Assembly (NCBI RefSeq): GCF_900637665.1
Contig: NZ_LR134386.1
Location: forward strand, 372,001 to 436,000
Source: Chryseobacterium nakagawai
GTDB lineage: Bacteria; Bacteroidota; Bacteroidia; Flavobacteriales; Weeksellaceae
Length of the DNA: 64,000 nucleotides
Reading direction: 5' to 3'
The notes beneath the pieces are model-generated. The model did no database searches. It saw only the letters and a list, made by a program, of their open reading frames with translations, and was not told the DNA's origin. Shown piece after piece: positions 53,242 through 62,045 of this stretch. How positions within the stretch are numbered: position 1 is the stretch's first letter; each line of letters starts with the position of its first letter. Both the position numbers and the translations under genes were made by a program.

Positions 53242-53769
53242 ATGAAATTTTTAATTTCAACCATCATATTAATTGTTCTGCAGGGATGTAGGCAGAAACA
53301 GCAACCTATTAAAATCACTTCTATGGAAAATAAAGAAGCAAAAAACAATCCATATTACTCAAGAACCGATACTACGAAATTGACTATTTCAAATGAAGAA
53401 TGGAAGAAAGTTCTGGCTCCGGATCTTTATGCAATAGCAAGAGAAGCGGCTACAGAAAGAGCTTTTACCGGAAAATATAATGATTTTGATGAGTTAGGAG
53501 ATTATTATTGTGCGGTTTGTGGGAATCATTTGTTCCGTTCCACATCAAAGTTTTCAAGCAGCTGTGGGTGGCCAAGTTTCTTTGAAGCAGATAAAGAAGG
53601 TGTATACTACAAAAGAGATCAGGCGTATGGAATGGATAGGGTAGAAGTACTTTGCAAAAGGTGTGATTCTCATTTGGGACATGTGTTTGATGACGGTCCA
53701 AAGCCTACAGGATTGAGGTATTGCATGAATTCCGTTAGCCTGGAATTTGTTGGAGATTCTCAAAAATAA
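53242..53769 (+). CDS. msrB: Peptide-methionine (R)-S-oxide reductase, lipoprotein form
   Basis: Repairs R-methionine sulfoxide in proteins. 175 residues. A lipobox LQGC (C16) indicates an envelope-anchored form. The MsrB domain has the zinc pairs CAVC and CKRC, the SSCGWPSFFEA motif and the catalytic Cys in GLRYCMNSVSLEF. It probably works on oxidised periplasmic proteins. Promoter at 53174-53181, divergent from the DUF445 gene. Confidence 0.95.
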   Translation: MKFLISTIILIVLQGCRQKQQPIKITSMENKEAKNNPYYSRTDTTKLTISNEEWKKVLAPDLYAIAREAATERAFTGKYNDFDELGDYYCAVCGNHLFRSTSKFSSSCGWPSFFEADKEGVYYKRDQAYGMDRVEVLCKRCDSHLGHVFDDGPKPTGLRYCMNSVSLEFVGDSQK

Positions 53770-53869
53770 CGGGCTTTATTTCACAGAATCAGGACGTTAA
53801 AGTTTCTTAAATTCAGTTAAACTTTGTAGACTTATAAGTGGCTGATAGCGATGTTTTTATAATTTTGCC

Positions 53870-53877
53870 CCACTAAT
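53870..53877 (+). promoter_or_regulatory. -7 box of the L,D-transpeptidase-like gene
   Basis: TAATTTTG, 21 bases before the ATG at 53899. Confidence 0.65.
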
Positions 53878-53898
53878 TTGGTACTAATATATTATTGA

Positions 53899-54657
53899 AT
53901 GAAAGGATTTTATGGCGTAATAGGCCTTGTTTACATGGTGACGACTTCATTCTACATTTCTCCGAAAGCGGTGGTGAAGAATGAAAACGTCAACATAACA
54001 AAGACAGAAAGAATAACTGACACGAAATCTGAGAAAAATACTACTACGGCAGTATCTTCTTCAGAAGCACTCTACCAATCCATTGAATTTGACCCTGAGC
54101 ATGAACTGAACTATGAAGTTTTTTCTAAAGCATTAACAGGATTTGAAAACCTAAAGAAAGCAGGATTGCTTACTGATGAGTCGCATTTATTGACTATCTG
54201 CGATTTTTCTATGTCTTCTAATACCAAAAGACTTTGGGTCATTGATCTTAATGACAAAAAAGTAGTATTCAACTCATTGGTTGCCCACGGTAAAAATACA
54301 GGCGAAGAATTTGCCACGAATTTTTCTAACACGGAAAGTTCGCGACAGAGCAGCATGGGATTTTATATCACAGATGCAACGTATCAGGGAGATAATGGAT
54401 ATTCATTGAGATTATTAGGAATGGATAAAGGATTCAATGATGCTGCGTACAGAAGAGCAATTGTAATGCATGGTGCAGATTATGTAAGTGATGCATTTGC
54501 AGCGGTACATAAAAGAATCGGAAGAAGCTGGGGATGTCCTGCTGTTCCCAGAGAACTCTCACAATCAATGATCAATACGATAAAAGGAAGAAATCTATTA
54601 TTCATCTACTATCCTGATCAGAATTATCTTTCCTCTTCGGAATGGTTAAAAGCATAA
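53899..54657 (+). CDS. Murein L,D-transpeptidase catalytic-domain protein
   Basis: 252 residues with a signal peptide or anchor at the N-terminus. The catalytic region IVMHGADYVSDAF and RSWGCPAVPRELS gives the H-G and S-x-G-C-P of the YkuD-like fold (Cys nucleophile). LWVIDLNDKKVVFNSLVAHGK matches its strand 1-2 region. It likely forms or cleaves L,D bonds in peptidoglycan or attaches proteins to it. Its stop is 4 bases before a bidirectional terminator shared with the kinase gene. Confidence 0.9.
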   Translation: MKGFYGVIGLVYMVTTSFYISPKAVVKNENVNITKTERITDTKSEKNTTTAVSSSEALYQSIEFDPEHELNYEVFSKALTGFENLKKAGLLTDESHLLTICDFSMSSNTKRLWVIDLNDKKVVFNSLVAHGKNTGEEFATNFSNTESSRQSSMGFYITDATYQGDNGYSLRLLGMDKGFNDAAYRRAIVMHGADYVSDAFAAVHKRIGRSWGCPAVPRELSQSMINTIKGRNLLFIYYPDQNYLSSSEWLKA

Positions 54658-54661
54658 ACGG

Positions 54662-54693
54662 AAAAGCAGTCTGATCAGACTGCTTTTTTATTT
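54662..54693. terminator. Bidirectional terminator overlapping the kinase stop codon
   Basis: 26-base palindrome (54662-54687, arms AAAAGCAGTCTGA and complement) with T-runs on both sides. The histidine kinase stop (54675-54677) and its last codons are inside it. Confidence 0.85.
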
Positions 54694-56054
54694 TTAGATG
54701 AAAATTCTATAGTGAATGTACTTCCCTGAGAGACCTCAGAATCTACATAAAGGTTTCCTTCATGAATTTCTACAATTCTTTTTACGATAGATAGCCCAAT
54801 TCCGTTTCCTTTTTCAAAGTTTTTATTGGAACCTCTGTAAAACAGTTCAAATATTTTTGTGAGATCCTGTTCAGACATTCCTACACCTTGATCTACAAAA
54901 CGGATTTTTATCGATGAGGTATGGGCTTCAATTTCTACCCTACAGCTTTTATCATTGGAATATTTACAAGCATTTTCCATAAGATTTGAAAAGGCTACTT
55001 GCAGTAAATAAGGGTTGCCATACCCATCATAATTGCTTTCCTCTTCATCATTACTTATATAGTTGATTCCGATTTTATAGTGGATGTTTTTTTTGATCAG
55101 TGCCAGCTTTGCCTCTGCTAAAATTTCATCTAAACGAATATTGGTAAAGCTGATCTGTGAAACATCATAACTGGCTCTCGCAAAATCTAAAAGCGCTGAT
55201 GAAAGCTCTGAAGCATCATTAGCGTCCTGAAGAGCATTGTCAATAGAAAGTTTATAATCATCCAATGTTACATTCAGTTCTTTTGCAAGTTCGAGTTCTG
55301 CAATCAGGGTAGAAAGTGGTGTACGGAATTCATGAGAAATGGTCGTCACAAATTGTTTATGATTGTTAAATGATTTTTCTAGCCTGTTAAAAGTAGAGTT
55401 AAAAGTTTCGGTAAGCTCGTAAATTTCATCTTTGGCTTTCGGAACATCCAGACGCTGGTTGAGATTATGTTCTGAAATATCCCGGATTTGAAGAATGATA
55501 TCTTTCAGAGGCTTCAAAGTATAATAGGAAAAAAGAAACCCGATAATGAAAATAACAATAACCGAACTGATATAAATAATAATAATATCTTTCTTAAACT
55601 CGGCGATATGGGCATTCCCGGTTACATCTACTGCACTTCCGATGATATAATAATCTTCTCCAGCCGATTTGAATTTAATGGCGATATACTGGCGATCATC
55701 CTGTTGCCAGAATATTCTGTTTTTGTTGGATTTAATGATTTTATCGAGATATTTTTCATTGCTTTTTAAAGGCGGGATATCAGTAAATGTCAGGTCTTTT
55801 TTGCTGTTGTAAACGCTGATATCAGCCTCATTCAACAATCTCTGGTTTCTTTGATGCAGTTCACGGATCTTTTCATCACTGATTCGGACATCAAAAATAA
55901 ATTCGGAGCGCCAGATGACTTTATATCCTAAACGATCATTAAACTCATCTTCTCTGTTTTTTTCAGAGACCACATAGAGCACATAAGCAAACATAAAGAG
56001 AATGCCTGCCGTAAGAATGGCGTAAATTAATGCTGTTCTGGTGGCTATTTTCAT
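54675..56054 (-). CDS. Sensor histidine kinase
   Basis: 459 residues. Membrane segment at about 9-29, a periplasmic sensor part, a second membrane segment (IIIIYISSVIVIFIIGFLFSY), HAMP (LKPLKDIILQIRDIS), HisKA with the phospho-His in TTISHEFRTPLS and HATPase with NLMENACKYSN (N box), VDQGVGMSEQ (G1) and GNGIGLSIVKRI (G2). It is the partner of the OmpR-type regulator whose TGA overlaps its ATG (ATGA). The likely target is the divergent porin operon. The signal sensed is unknown. Confidence 0.95.
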   Translation of the reverse strand: MKIATRTALIYAILTAGILFMFAYVLYVVSEKNREDEFNDRLGYKVIWRSEFIFDVRISDEKIRELHQRNQRLLNEADISVYNSKKDLTFTDIPPLKSNEKYLDKIIKSNKNRIFWQQDDRQYIAIKFKSAGEDYYIIGSAVDVTGNAHIAEFKKDIIIIYISSVIVIFIIGFLFSYYTLKPLKDIILQIRDISEHNLNQRLDVPKAKDEIYELTETFNSTFNRLEKSFNNHKQFVTTISHEFRTPLSTLIAELELAKELNVTLDDYKLSIDNALQDANDASELSSALLDFARASYDVSQISFTNIRLDEILAEAKLALIKKNIHYKIGINYISNDEEESNYDGYGNPYLLQVAFSNLMENACKYSNDKSCRVEIEAHTSSIKIRFVDQGVGMSEQDLTKIFELFYRGSNKNFEKGNGIGLSIVKRIVEIHEGNLYVDSEVSQGSTFTIEFSSKNKKAV

Positions 56055-56737
56055 AATTGTGAAGCGAAAATAAATCCTACGCCCGGTTTGGTGTGAATGA
56101 GTTTAGTGTCAAAATTCTTATCTATTTTTTTACGTAAATAGGCAATGTATACATCAATATAGTTGGTTCCTGTATCAAAATGATTTCCCCAGACATTATC
56201 CGCAATTTCTTCACGGGTAAGAATTCGTTCCGCATTACTTACAAGAAAAACCAGGAGTTTGAATTCTTTTGGAGTAAGTTCTATTTCTTCATTATTTCTG
56301 AAGACACGGTTTATTTTTCGATTAATCTTAAGATCATGATATTCCAGATCAATAAGGTAAGTTTCTTTGGCTTTGTTTGAACTTCTTTGGAGAATAGCCT
56401 TTATTCTTACAAAAAGCTCTCTTATTTCAAATGGTTTTACCATATAATCATCGGCACCGGCATCAAATCCTTCTACCTTCTCATCAATGGTTCCCAATGC
56501 TGTAAGCATGATAATTGGGAGGTCAGTATATTTCTGTTTAATGAATTTACACAAGTCTATGCCGTTCATTTTGGGAAGCATAATATCTGTAATAGCCAAA
56601 TCAAAAGTTAATTTACCAAGCAGCGCAATAGCATCTTCTGCATCTTCAGAAATATATACCTGATAGCCCTGGCTTTCTAACCCTCGCTTTAACAGACTTG
56701 AAACCCGTGAATTATCTTCTATTATTAAAATTCTCAT
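56051..56737 (-). CDS. OmpR/PhoB-family response regulator
   Basis: 228 residues. Receiver domain with the phosphoacceptor Asp in LAITDIMLPKMNG, MLTALG and PFEIREL (conserved Thr and Lys regions), then a winged-helix DNA-binding domain (ELTPKEFKLLVFLVSN, VDVYIAYLRKKID). Co-transcribed with the kinase. Regulators of this family bind direct repeats about 11 bases apart, and such repeats lie in front of the porin gene next door. Confidence 0.96.
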   Translation of the reverse strand: MRILIIEDNSRVSSLLKRGLESQGYQVYISEDAEDAIALLGKLTFDLAITDIMLPKMNGIDLCKFIKQKYTDLPIIMLTALGTIDEKVEGFDAGADDYMVKPFEIRELFVRIKAILQRSSNKAKETYLIDLEYHDLKINRKINRVFRNNEEIELTPKEFKLLVFLVSNAERILTREEIADNVWGNHFDTGTNYIDVYIAYLRKKIDKNFDTKLIHTKPGVGFIFASQL

Positions 56738-56825
56738 AAGGAAATATTAAAAGTGTTGAAGGCTGATTTTCAGTTCAGTATTTTGTTTTTAAAATATTGA
56801 TTTCCAGCTTTCCTAAAGCCCTTTG

Positions 56826-56833
56826 CAAAGGTA
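56826..56833 (-). promoter_or_regulatory. -7 box of the two-component operon
   Basis: CAAAGGTA on the + strand, TACCTTTG on the minus strand, 88 bases before the regulator ATG. Confidence 0.55.
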
Positions 56834-56878
56834 TTTCTTATTTTCTTTTTATGGTAGCAGATTAACTCTTTTAATAGT

Positions 56879-56938
56879 TTTCTAAAAGGTTTCTAATAGA
56901 TTTCTAATAACGGTGTAGGCCTTCCCGATCTAATTTTG
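56879..56938 (+). promoter_or_regulatory. Porin promoter with three direct repeats (likely response-regulator site)
   Basis: TTTCTAAAAG (56879), TTTCTAATAG (56890) and TTTCTAATAA (56901) repeat at exactly 11 bases. The -7 box TAATTTTG follows at 56931-56938. Confidence 0.7.
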
Positions 56939-56977
56939 TCCCGTTGAAATCAACAAAAAAGATTAGAACAGAAAAAT

Positions 56978-58306
56978 ATGAAGACAAGATCTTTCAGAAC
57001 CGGAATCGCTTTATTTGTCCTGTTGGGAATTACGGGAAAATTAGAAGCTCAGAAAAAAAATGACTTTAATAACCCGGGATTGACTCATTATTTTAATGAT
57101 GAACATTCCCGGTATATCTCCCTGAGTGGTTATGCAGAATTATGGGCAAGATATGCTCAGCTTAACCCCGGAAGCCTTATCAATAACGAAGCAAAAACGG
57201 ATGTTTCTGACCTTTCTCTTCGTAGAGTTCGGGTAAAAATGACGTACAAGCCTACTGAAAAATTAATGTTTGTTCTACAAGGAGGAACTACCAATATCAA
57301 TGTCAACGCAAAAGGAAGTAATTATTTTGATTTATTGGATGCTTATGCAGAGTATTCTTTCAGTGATAAAATCGCTTTCGGGGCTGGGCGTTCTACCTGG
57401 AGAGGTCTTTCAAGATTTACAACAGGCCCTTTGAATACGTTGCTGTATGATTTACCGGCTTATGCAACAGCTAATGCAGGAGCTACCGATTATACGGTAC
57501 GTGAGCTGAGTGCATATGTGAAAGGTCAGCTGGGAAAATTTGATTATCGATTGGTTGTTGCTGATCCTTATACTATGGCAACTTCAGATCCTAAATTTAA
57601 TGTGGCCACCTTTAGTAAGAATTCTCCAGGAAAAGATTTCTCAGGGTATTTCAGATATGCTTTTTTAGATAAAGAAAATATTTCAACGCCATTTAATTCA
57701 GGTACCTATGTGGGGAAAAAGAATGTCTTAAGCTTAGGAGCAGGTTTTGATTACATTCACAATGCCTTATGGCATCAAGATGCTGCTAAAAATACAGTCA
57801 ATGATGATATGAAGAGCTTTGCGGTAGACTTATTTTATGATGCTCCTTTAAATAAAGAAAAAGGAACCTCAATAAGTGCTTACGGAATGGCAATGCATAA
57901 TGACTATGGTCCTAATTATATCCGTTATGTAGGGACGAATAATCCCGCAACTTCGGTAGATGTTACACAAGCAAGTCTAAATGGTGCAGGAAATGCAATG
58001 CCGGTTATAGGAACAGGAAATACGTATTATGTACAATTAGGAGGAACCCTTCCTTATTTAGATAAAGAAAAGAAAAACCTTCAGCTTCAACCTGCTGTTG
58101 GAGTACAGTTGTCCGATTTAAAAGGGTTTCATGATAATGCTGTAGTCTATGATGCAGGAATATCATTGCTGATGAATGGAATGTCTTCGAGATTAACCTT
58201 TGACGCTCAGAATAGACCGGTCTACACTAATGATCCTTCAAATAATGCGGTTGTTTCAGATAGAAAATGGCAGTTTGTCCTTAAATACAGAATTGATTTT
58301 AATTAA
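56978..58306 (+). CDS. Outer-membrane porin (OprO/OprP-like)
   Basis: 442 residues. Signal peptide to LEAQ, then an all-beta protein with alternating strands and aromatic ends. RYISLSGYAELWARYA and SLRRVRVKMTYKPTEKLMFVLQGG match the start of phosphate-selective-porin-like barrels, and the chain ends in Phe-Asn. The solute is unknown. First gene of an operon with the Dabb and cupin genes, probably activated by the adjacent two-component system. Confidence 0.85.
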   Translation: MKTRSFRTGIALFVLLGITGKLEAQKKNDFNNPGLTHYFNDEHSRYISLSGYAELWARYAQLNPGSLINNEAKTDVSDLSLRRVRVKMTYKPTEKLMFVLQGGTTNINVNAKGSNYFDLLDAYAEYSFSDKIAFGAGRSTWRGLSRFTTGPLNTLLYDLPAYATANAGATDYTVRELSAYVKGQLGKFDYRLVVADPYTMATSDPKFNVATFSKNSPGKDFSGYFRYAFLDKENISTPFNSGTYVGKKNVLSLGAGFDYIHNALWHQDAAKNTVNDDMKSFAVDLFYDAPLNKEKGTSISAYGMAMHNDYGPNYIRYVGTNNPATSVDVTQASLNGAGNAMPVIGTGNTYYVQLGGTLPYLDKEKKNLQLQPAVGVQLSDLKGFHDNAVVYDAGISLLMNGMSSRLTFDAQNRPVYTNDPSNNAVVSDRKWQFVLKYRIDFN

Positions 58307-58317
58307 AATATGTGACT

Positions 58318-58737
58318 ATGGAAAGAAGAAAATTTTTATTCCGCTCTGTACAGGCTTCGGCTCTGTTACTTATTTCCGGAAATATGCTGGCATCTGCTTT
58401 ACCCATGTTTAATCCTATAAAAAAGAAAAAAATGTACTTCCATTATTTATTATTCTGGCTAAGAAAAGATCTTTCAGATCCAGAGATCAAAGAGTTTGAA
58501 AATTTTTTTGAAGGCCTTAAAAAACTTCCTTATCAGAAAAACCTCCGCTATGGAAAACCGGCAGCCTCAAGTCCTAGAAATGTTTTAGATAATACATTTA
58601 CCTACAATGCATCTATGGAATTTGATAGTCTGGAAGAACTGGAAGCTTATGGCCAGCTTCCTGAGCATCTTGCATTGGTACAAAAATATAAACCATTCTT
58701 TGAGAGAATGTTAGTTCACGATACTGTATATAATTAA
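58318..58737 (+). CDS. Dabb-family (stress-responsive A/B barrel) protein
   Basis: 139 residues from MERRKFLFRSVQASALLL, which has a twin-Arg-like start and hydrophobic segment suggesting export. The rest (YFHYLLFWLRKDLSDPEIKE and FDSLEELEAYGQLPEH) matches the Dabb alpha+beta barrel. A GTG two codons earlier (58312) is also possible. It lies 11 bases after the porin stop. Function of the family is poorly known. Confidence 0.82.
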   Translation: MERRKFLFRSVQASALLLISGNMLASALPMFNPIKKKKMYFHYLLFWLRKDLSDPEIKEFENFFEGLKKLPYQKNLRYGKPAASSPRNVLDNTFTYNASMEFDSLEELEAYGQLPEHLALVQKYKPFFERMLVHDTVYN

Positions 58738-58758
58738 AAAATAAAATTTAAATTTATA

Positions 58759-59238
58759 ATGAAAAAAATAGGTAAAGGGCTTAGCCTTGTTTTAGCATTA
58801 AGCACCGTAGGATTTATGAATGGACAACATAAAAATCATAAAAATGTGAGCGTAACCACGGAAGCATCTACAGAATTTATTCCTGCCATAAGATTAATTA
58901 ATAATCCGGATGGCTCATGTTCTTTCGAAAAAGGAAAGATTCCGACGCTGAAACACATGAATACAACTACTTTCTGGATGAGTAACAAGACTGAAGAATG
59001 GGAAAAAAATGCCCATCCTGCTCCAAGAAGGCAATATGTTATTACTATCAAAGGAAATATCAGATTTAAAGTAACAGATGGCTCTACTTTTATGATTAAA
59101 CCTGGGGTAGTACTTCTTGCTGAAGACCTAAAAGGAACAGGACATAGCTGGGATATGGTGAAAAGTAAAGAATGGGAAAGATTATATATCCCAATTGCTG
59201 AAAATGCTGATGACTTTTTTGTACGTGATGGTCAGTAA
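58759..59238 (+). CDS. Cupin-like exported protein
   Basis: 159 residues with a signal peptide ending near FMNGQ. QYVITIKGNIRFKVTDGSTFMIKPGVVLLAEDLKGTGHSW gives the strand pattern and G-x-x-x-F-x-V-x-D-G layout of a cupin barrel, with a single clear His (GHS) as a possible metal ligand. No enzyme activity can be assigned. Last gene of the porin operon. Confidence 0.8.
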   Translation: MKKIGKGLSLVLALSTVGFMNGQHKNHKNVSVTTEASTEFIPAIRLINNPDGSCSFEKGKIPTLKHMNTTTFWMSNKTEEWEKNAHPAPRRQYVITIKGNIRFKVTDGSTFMIKPGVVLLAEDLKGTGHSWDMVKSKEWERLYIPIAENADDFFVRDGQ

Positions 59239-59284
59239 CTTTTAATACAACTCTTTATAGAGTATATAGATTCGTTATGTTATG

Positions 59285-59312
59285 AAGCAGCCAATTGGCT
59301 GCTTTTTTATTT
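59285..59312. terminator. Bidirectional terminator
   Basis: AAGCAGCC (59285-59292) / GGCTGCTT (59297-59304) with a T-run, between the convergent cupin and TlpA-like genes. Confidence 0.85.
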
Positions 59313-59320
59313 TAAAGAAT

Positions 59321-60445
59321 TTATTGTAAATATTCTTTGATAACGGTTCTGGCTTCCTCAATGCTATTGCTGATTCGGGCAATTATTTTTCCGTTTTCGT
59401 CAATGATAAAATGAAGAGGATAGCTTGTAGCGTTTACCTTCTTTTGGAAGTCTTTGTTTGTATCAAAGAAATTAACCCAACTGGCATTGTTTTTCTTTAG
59501 AATATTCTTTGCAACCTCCATTCTATTGAGTTTTTGCTCGTCGGTAATCGTAATGAAATTTACATTTTGGCCTTTATATTCATGATAGAGTTTCACAACT
59601 TCGGGCATACTTTTTATGCACGGGGCGCAAGTAGTTGACCAATAGTCAATAAACGTTAATTTATATTTCTTAAAGTCTTCAGAAGTCAACTTATTTTCCT
59701 GGTCAAAATAAATATCAGGTATTTTTTGCCCAATAGAGGTAGACTGTTCTGCTTTTAAACGAGCTTCAACACCTTTGTATAATTTATTTTGTTTAAATTT
59801 TGCTGAAAATAAATTCAAGTTTTTCAAGTAAGCAGGGTGGTAATTTTCAAGAGTATAATCATTCACAATTTCCCATAATGCAACATACGAATTGGGATTT
59901 TTCCTTATATATTCCCCTAAAAACTGCTGTTTTTTCTCCATGTTTATCAAACTGTCGCGTTGATGGGAACCTTTGGATTTGATATAAAACTGTTCCAATG
60001 TTTTTTGTAAATCTTTATATTCTTTATTGGTTGGAGAATCTATATTTAGCTCCAGATTATTAATATTTTGAGGTAAATCAATTTTATATATTCCTTTTTC
60101 TAAGAAAAATATTTTTGTATTATAAACTCCCTCACCTTTTTTTCTTATATAACTAAAGGCTACAGGCTGAGGATATTCTATAAAACCATTGACAATATTT
60201 TTCTTTTGAATTTTAAAATAATAAATTGAATGATCTGTCTTGAACTTTTTCCCAAAATCAGAAATATTTTGGTTCGTTTGTATTTTAAATGTATAAAGAT
60301 CTCCAAATCCATTTCTTGTCATCGGAGCTCCGAACATGAGACTGTCATTAATATATGAATTTGAACTGAAATCAATTTCAAAATTATTCTGAGAATAAAT
60401 AAAATTTGAAATGAGAATTAGTAATACATAGTGAAATTTCTTCAT
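59321..60445 (-). CDS. TlpA-like thioredoxin-fold protein
   Basis: 374 residues. Signal peptide (1-18), a DUF4369-like N-terminal half, then a TlpA/AhpC-TSA thioredoxin domain with the redox pair CAPC in YWSTTCAPCIKSMPE and the cis-Pro region ATSYPLHFIID. Such proteins act as periplasmic thiol-disulfide reductases or in cytochrome maturation. Its partner is not in the window. Confidence 0.88.
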   Translation of the reverse strand: MKKFHYVLLILISNFIYSQNNFEIDFSSNSYINDSLMFGAPMTRNGFGDLYTFKIQTNQNISDFGKKFKTDHSIYYFKIQKKNIVNGFIEYPQPVAFSYIRKKGEGVYNTKIFFLEKGIYKIDLPQNINNLELNIDSPTNKEYKDLQKTLEQFYIKSKGSHQRDSLINMEKKQQFLGEYIRKNPNSYVALWEIVNDYTLENYHPAYLKNLNLFSAKFKQNKLYKGVEARLKAEQSTSIGQKIPDIYFDQENKLTSEDFKKYKLTFIDYWSTTCAPCIKSMPEVVKLYHEYKGQNVNFITITDEQKLNRMEVAKNILKKNNASWVNFFDTNKDFQKKVNATSYPLHFIIDENGKIIARISNSIEEARTVIKEYLQ

Positions 60446-60479
60446 AAAATAATTTGTACGAAACTAACTTACAAAAAAA

Positions 60480-60519
60480 TTATACACAAAAATCCCTGTG
60501 CTTTAAAAACACAGGGATT
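60480..60519 (-). terminator. Terminator of fabF
   Basis: AATCCCTGTG (60491-60500) / CACAGGGATT (60510-60519), followed by T-rich sequence on the minus strand. Confidence 0.85.
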
Positions 60520-60612
60520 ATAAATATTTTCTTGTATTTTGTCCTTCGGACTCAATAAGAATGTATTGTTCAATTTCCGATTGAAAAAACTCTCAGAATG
60601 TTATTTTAAAAA

Positions 60613-61854
60613 TTAAGAAAACTTCTTAAAAACTAAAGTAGCATTGTGTCCTCCAAAGCCAAAAGCATTGCTCAATGCAAAATTGATCTCTTTTTCCTTA
60701 GCCTCTCCGAAAACAATATTAATATCTTTCGGAATGCTCTCATCAATGCTGTGAAGATTGATGGTTGGTGGAATAATACCATTCTGAATAGCCTTAATAG
60801 AAAGGATGGCTTCAACAGCTCCGGCAGCACCTAATAGGTGCCCGGTCATTGACTTCGTTGCACTGATATCAAGATTTTTACTTCCTTTAAAAGCATTATT
60901 AATGGCTTTTAATTCAACCAGATCTCCTAATGGAGTAGAAGTAGCATGTGGATTAATATAATCAATGTCCTCTATATTAGCACCTGCTTCTTTTATGGCT
61001 AAATGCATTGCCTTGATGGCTCCAACCCCTTCAGGATGAGGTGCTGTCATGTGATATGCATCTGCCGTCATGGCTGCACCTGCTAATTCTGCATAGATTT
61101 TTGCTCCTCTAGCCACTGCATGTTCGTATTCTTCAAGAACCAATGCTCCTGCGCCTTCACCCATTACAAAGCCATCTCTTTCTGCATCATAAGGACGGCT
61201 GGCTGTAGCAAAGTCATCGTTTCTTGTAGACATGGCCTTCATAATAGAGAACCCTCCTATTGAAGCGGGAGTAATAGCAGCTTCAGAACCTCCACTGATG
61301 ATTACTTTAGCTTTCCCGAGACGGATGTAATTGAAGGCATCCATCAATGCTGTATTTCCTGTTGCACAGGCAGAAACGGTTGTATAATTGATCCCCTGAA
61401 GTCCGTATTTCATGGAAATCATCCCTGAAGCCATATTGGCAATAAATTTAGGGACAAAGAACGGATTAAAACGAGGAGTTCCATCACCCTGTGCAAAATC
61501 CATTACTTCCTTTTCAAAAGTCCACATTCCGCCCTGTCCTGTTCCCCAGATTACTCCTGAATCGAAAGGATCCATTTTTTCAAGGTCTAAGCCGGAATCC
61601 TGTATTGCCTCTGCTGAAGCATACATTGCATATTGTGTAAAAAGATCACTTCTTTTGATTTCGTTGTGAGTAAGATGTAGCTTCGGATCAAAACCTTTTA
61701 CCTCACAAGCAAAGTGTACTTTAAATTTTTCTGAATCGAAATGAGTGATTAACCCTGCTCCGCTAGCTCCGTTAATACTGTTCTGCCAAAAATCTTCGAC
61801 ATTATTTCCCAAGGGTGTCACTGCGCCCAATCCTGTAATGACAACTCTTTTCAT
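60613..61854 (-). CDS. fabF: 3-oxoacyl-[ACP] synthase II
   Basis: Condensing enzyme of type II fatty acid elongation. 413 residues. Catalytic Cys is C163 in VSACATGN; the two His are in NPHATSTPLGD and SMTGHLLGAAG. The rest of the fab genes (fabD, acpP) are not near. It lies 191 bases downstream of the thiolase gene, so it may have its own promoter, although no clean -7 box was seen. Confidence 0.96.
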   Translation of the reverse strand: MKRVVITGLGAVTPLGNNVEDFWQNSINGASGAGLITHFDSEKFKVHFACEVKGFDPKLHLTHNEIKRSDLFTQYAMYASAEAIQDSGLDLEKMDPFDSGVIWGTGQGGMWTFEKEVMDFAQGDGTPRFNPFFVPKFIANMASGMISMKYGLQGINYTTVSACATGNTALMDAFNYIRLGKAKVIISGGSEAAITPASIGGFSIMKAMSTRNDDFATASRPYDAERDGFVMGEGAGALVLEEYEHAVARGAKIYAELAGAAMTADAYHMTAPHPEGVGAIKAMHLAIKEAGANIEDIDYINPHATSTPLGDLVELKAINNAFKGSKNLDISATKSMTGHLLGAAGAVEAILSIKAIQNGIIPPTINLHSIDESIPKDINIVFGEAKEKEINFALSNAFGFGGHNATLVFKKFS

Positions 61855-62045
61855 ATTGGTTGATTATTTAAAACTGATTAGATTTTCATGAGGTAAAGTG
61901 TTTTTACCCATGCTTCATTTCACTGCTTTTCTTTATCATTCTGTTTTCCGTTTGCAATATTATCATTTTTCTTTCGCTGCAGACGAATAAACAGGTGTAT
62001 TATTTATAGCATAATGAATGTTTTTTTAATAAAAATAGCTGGAAA

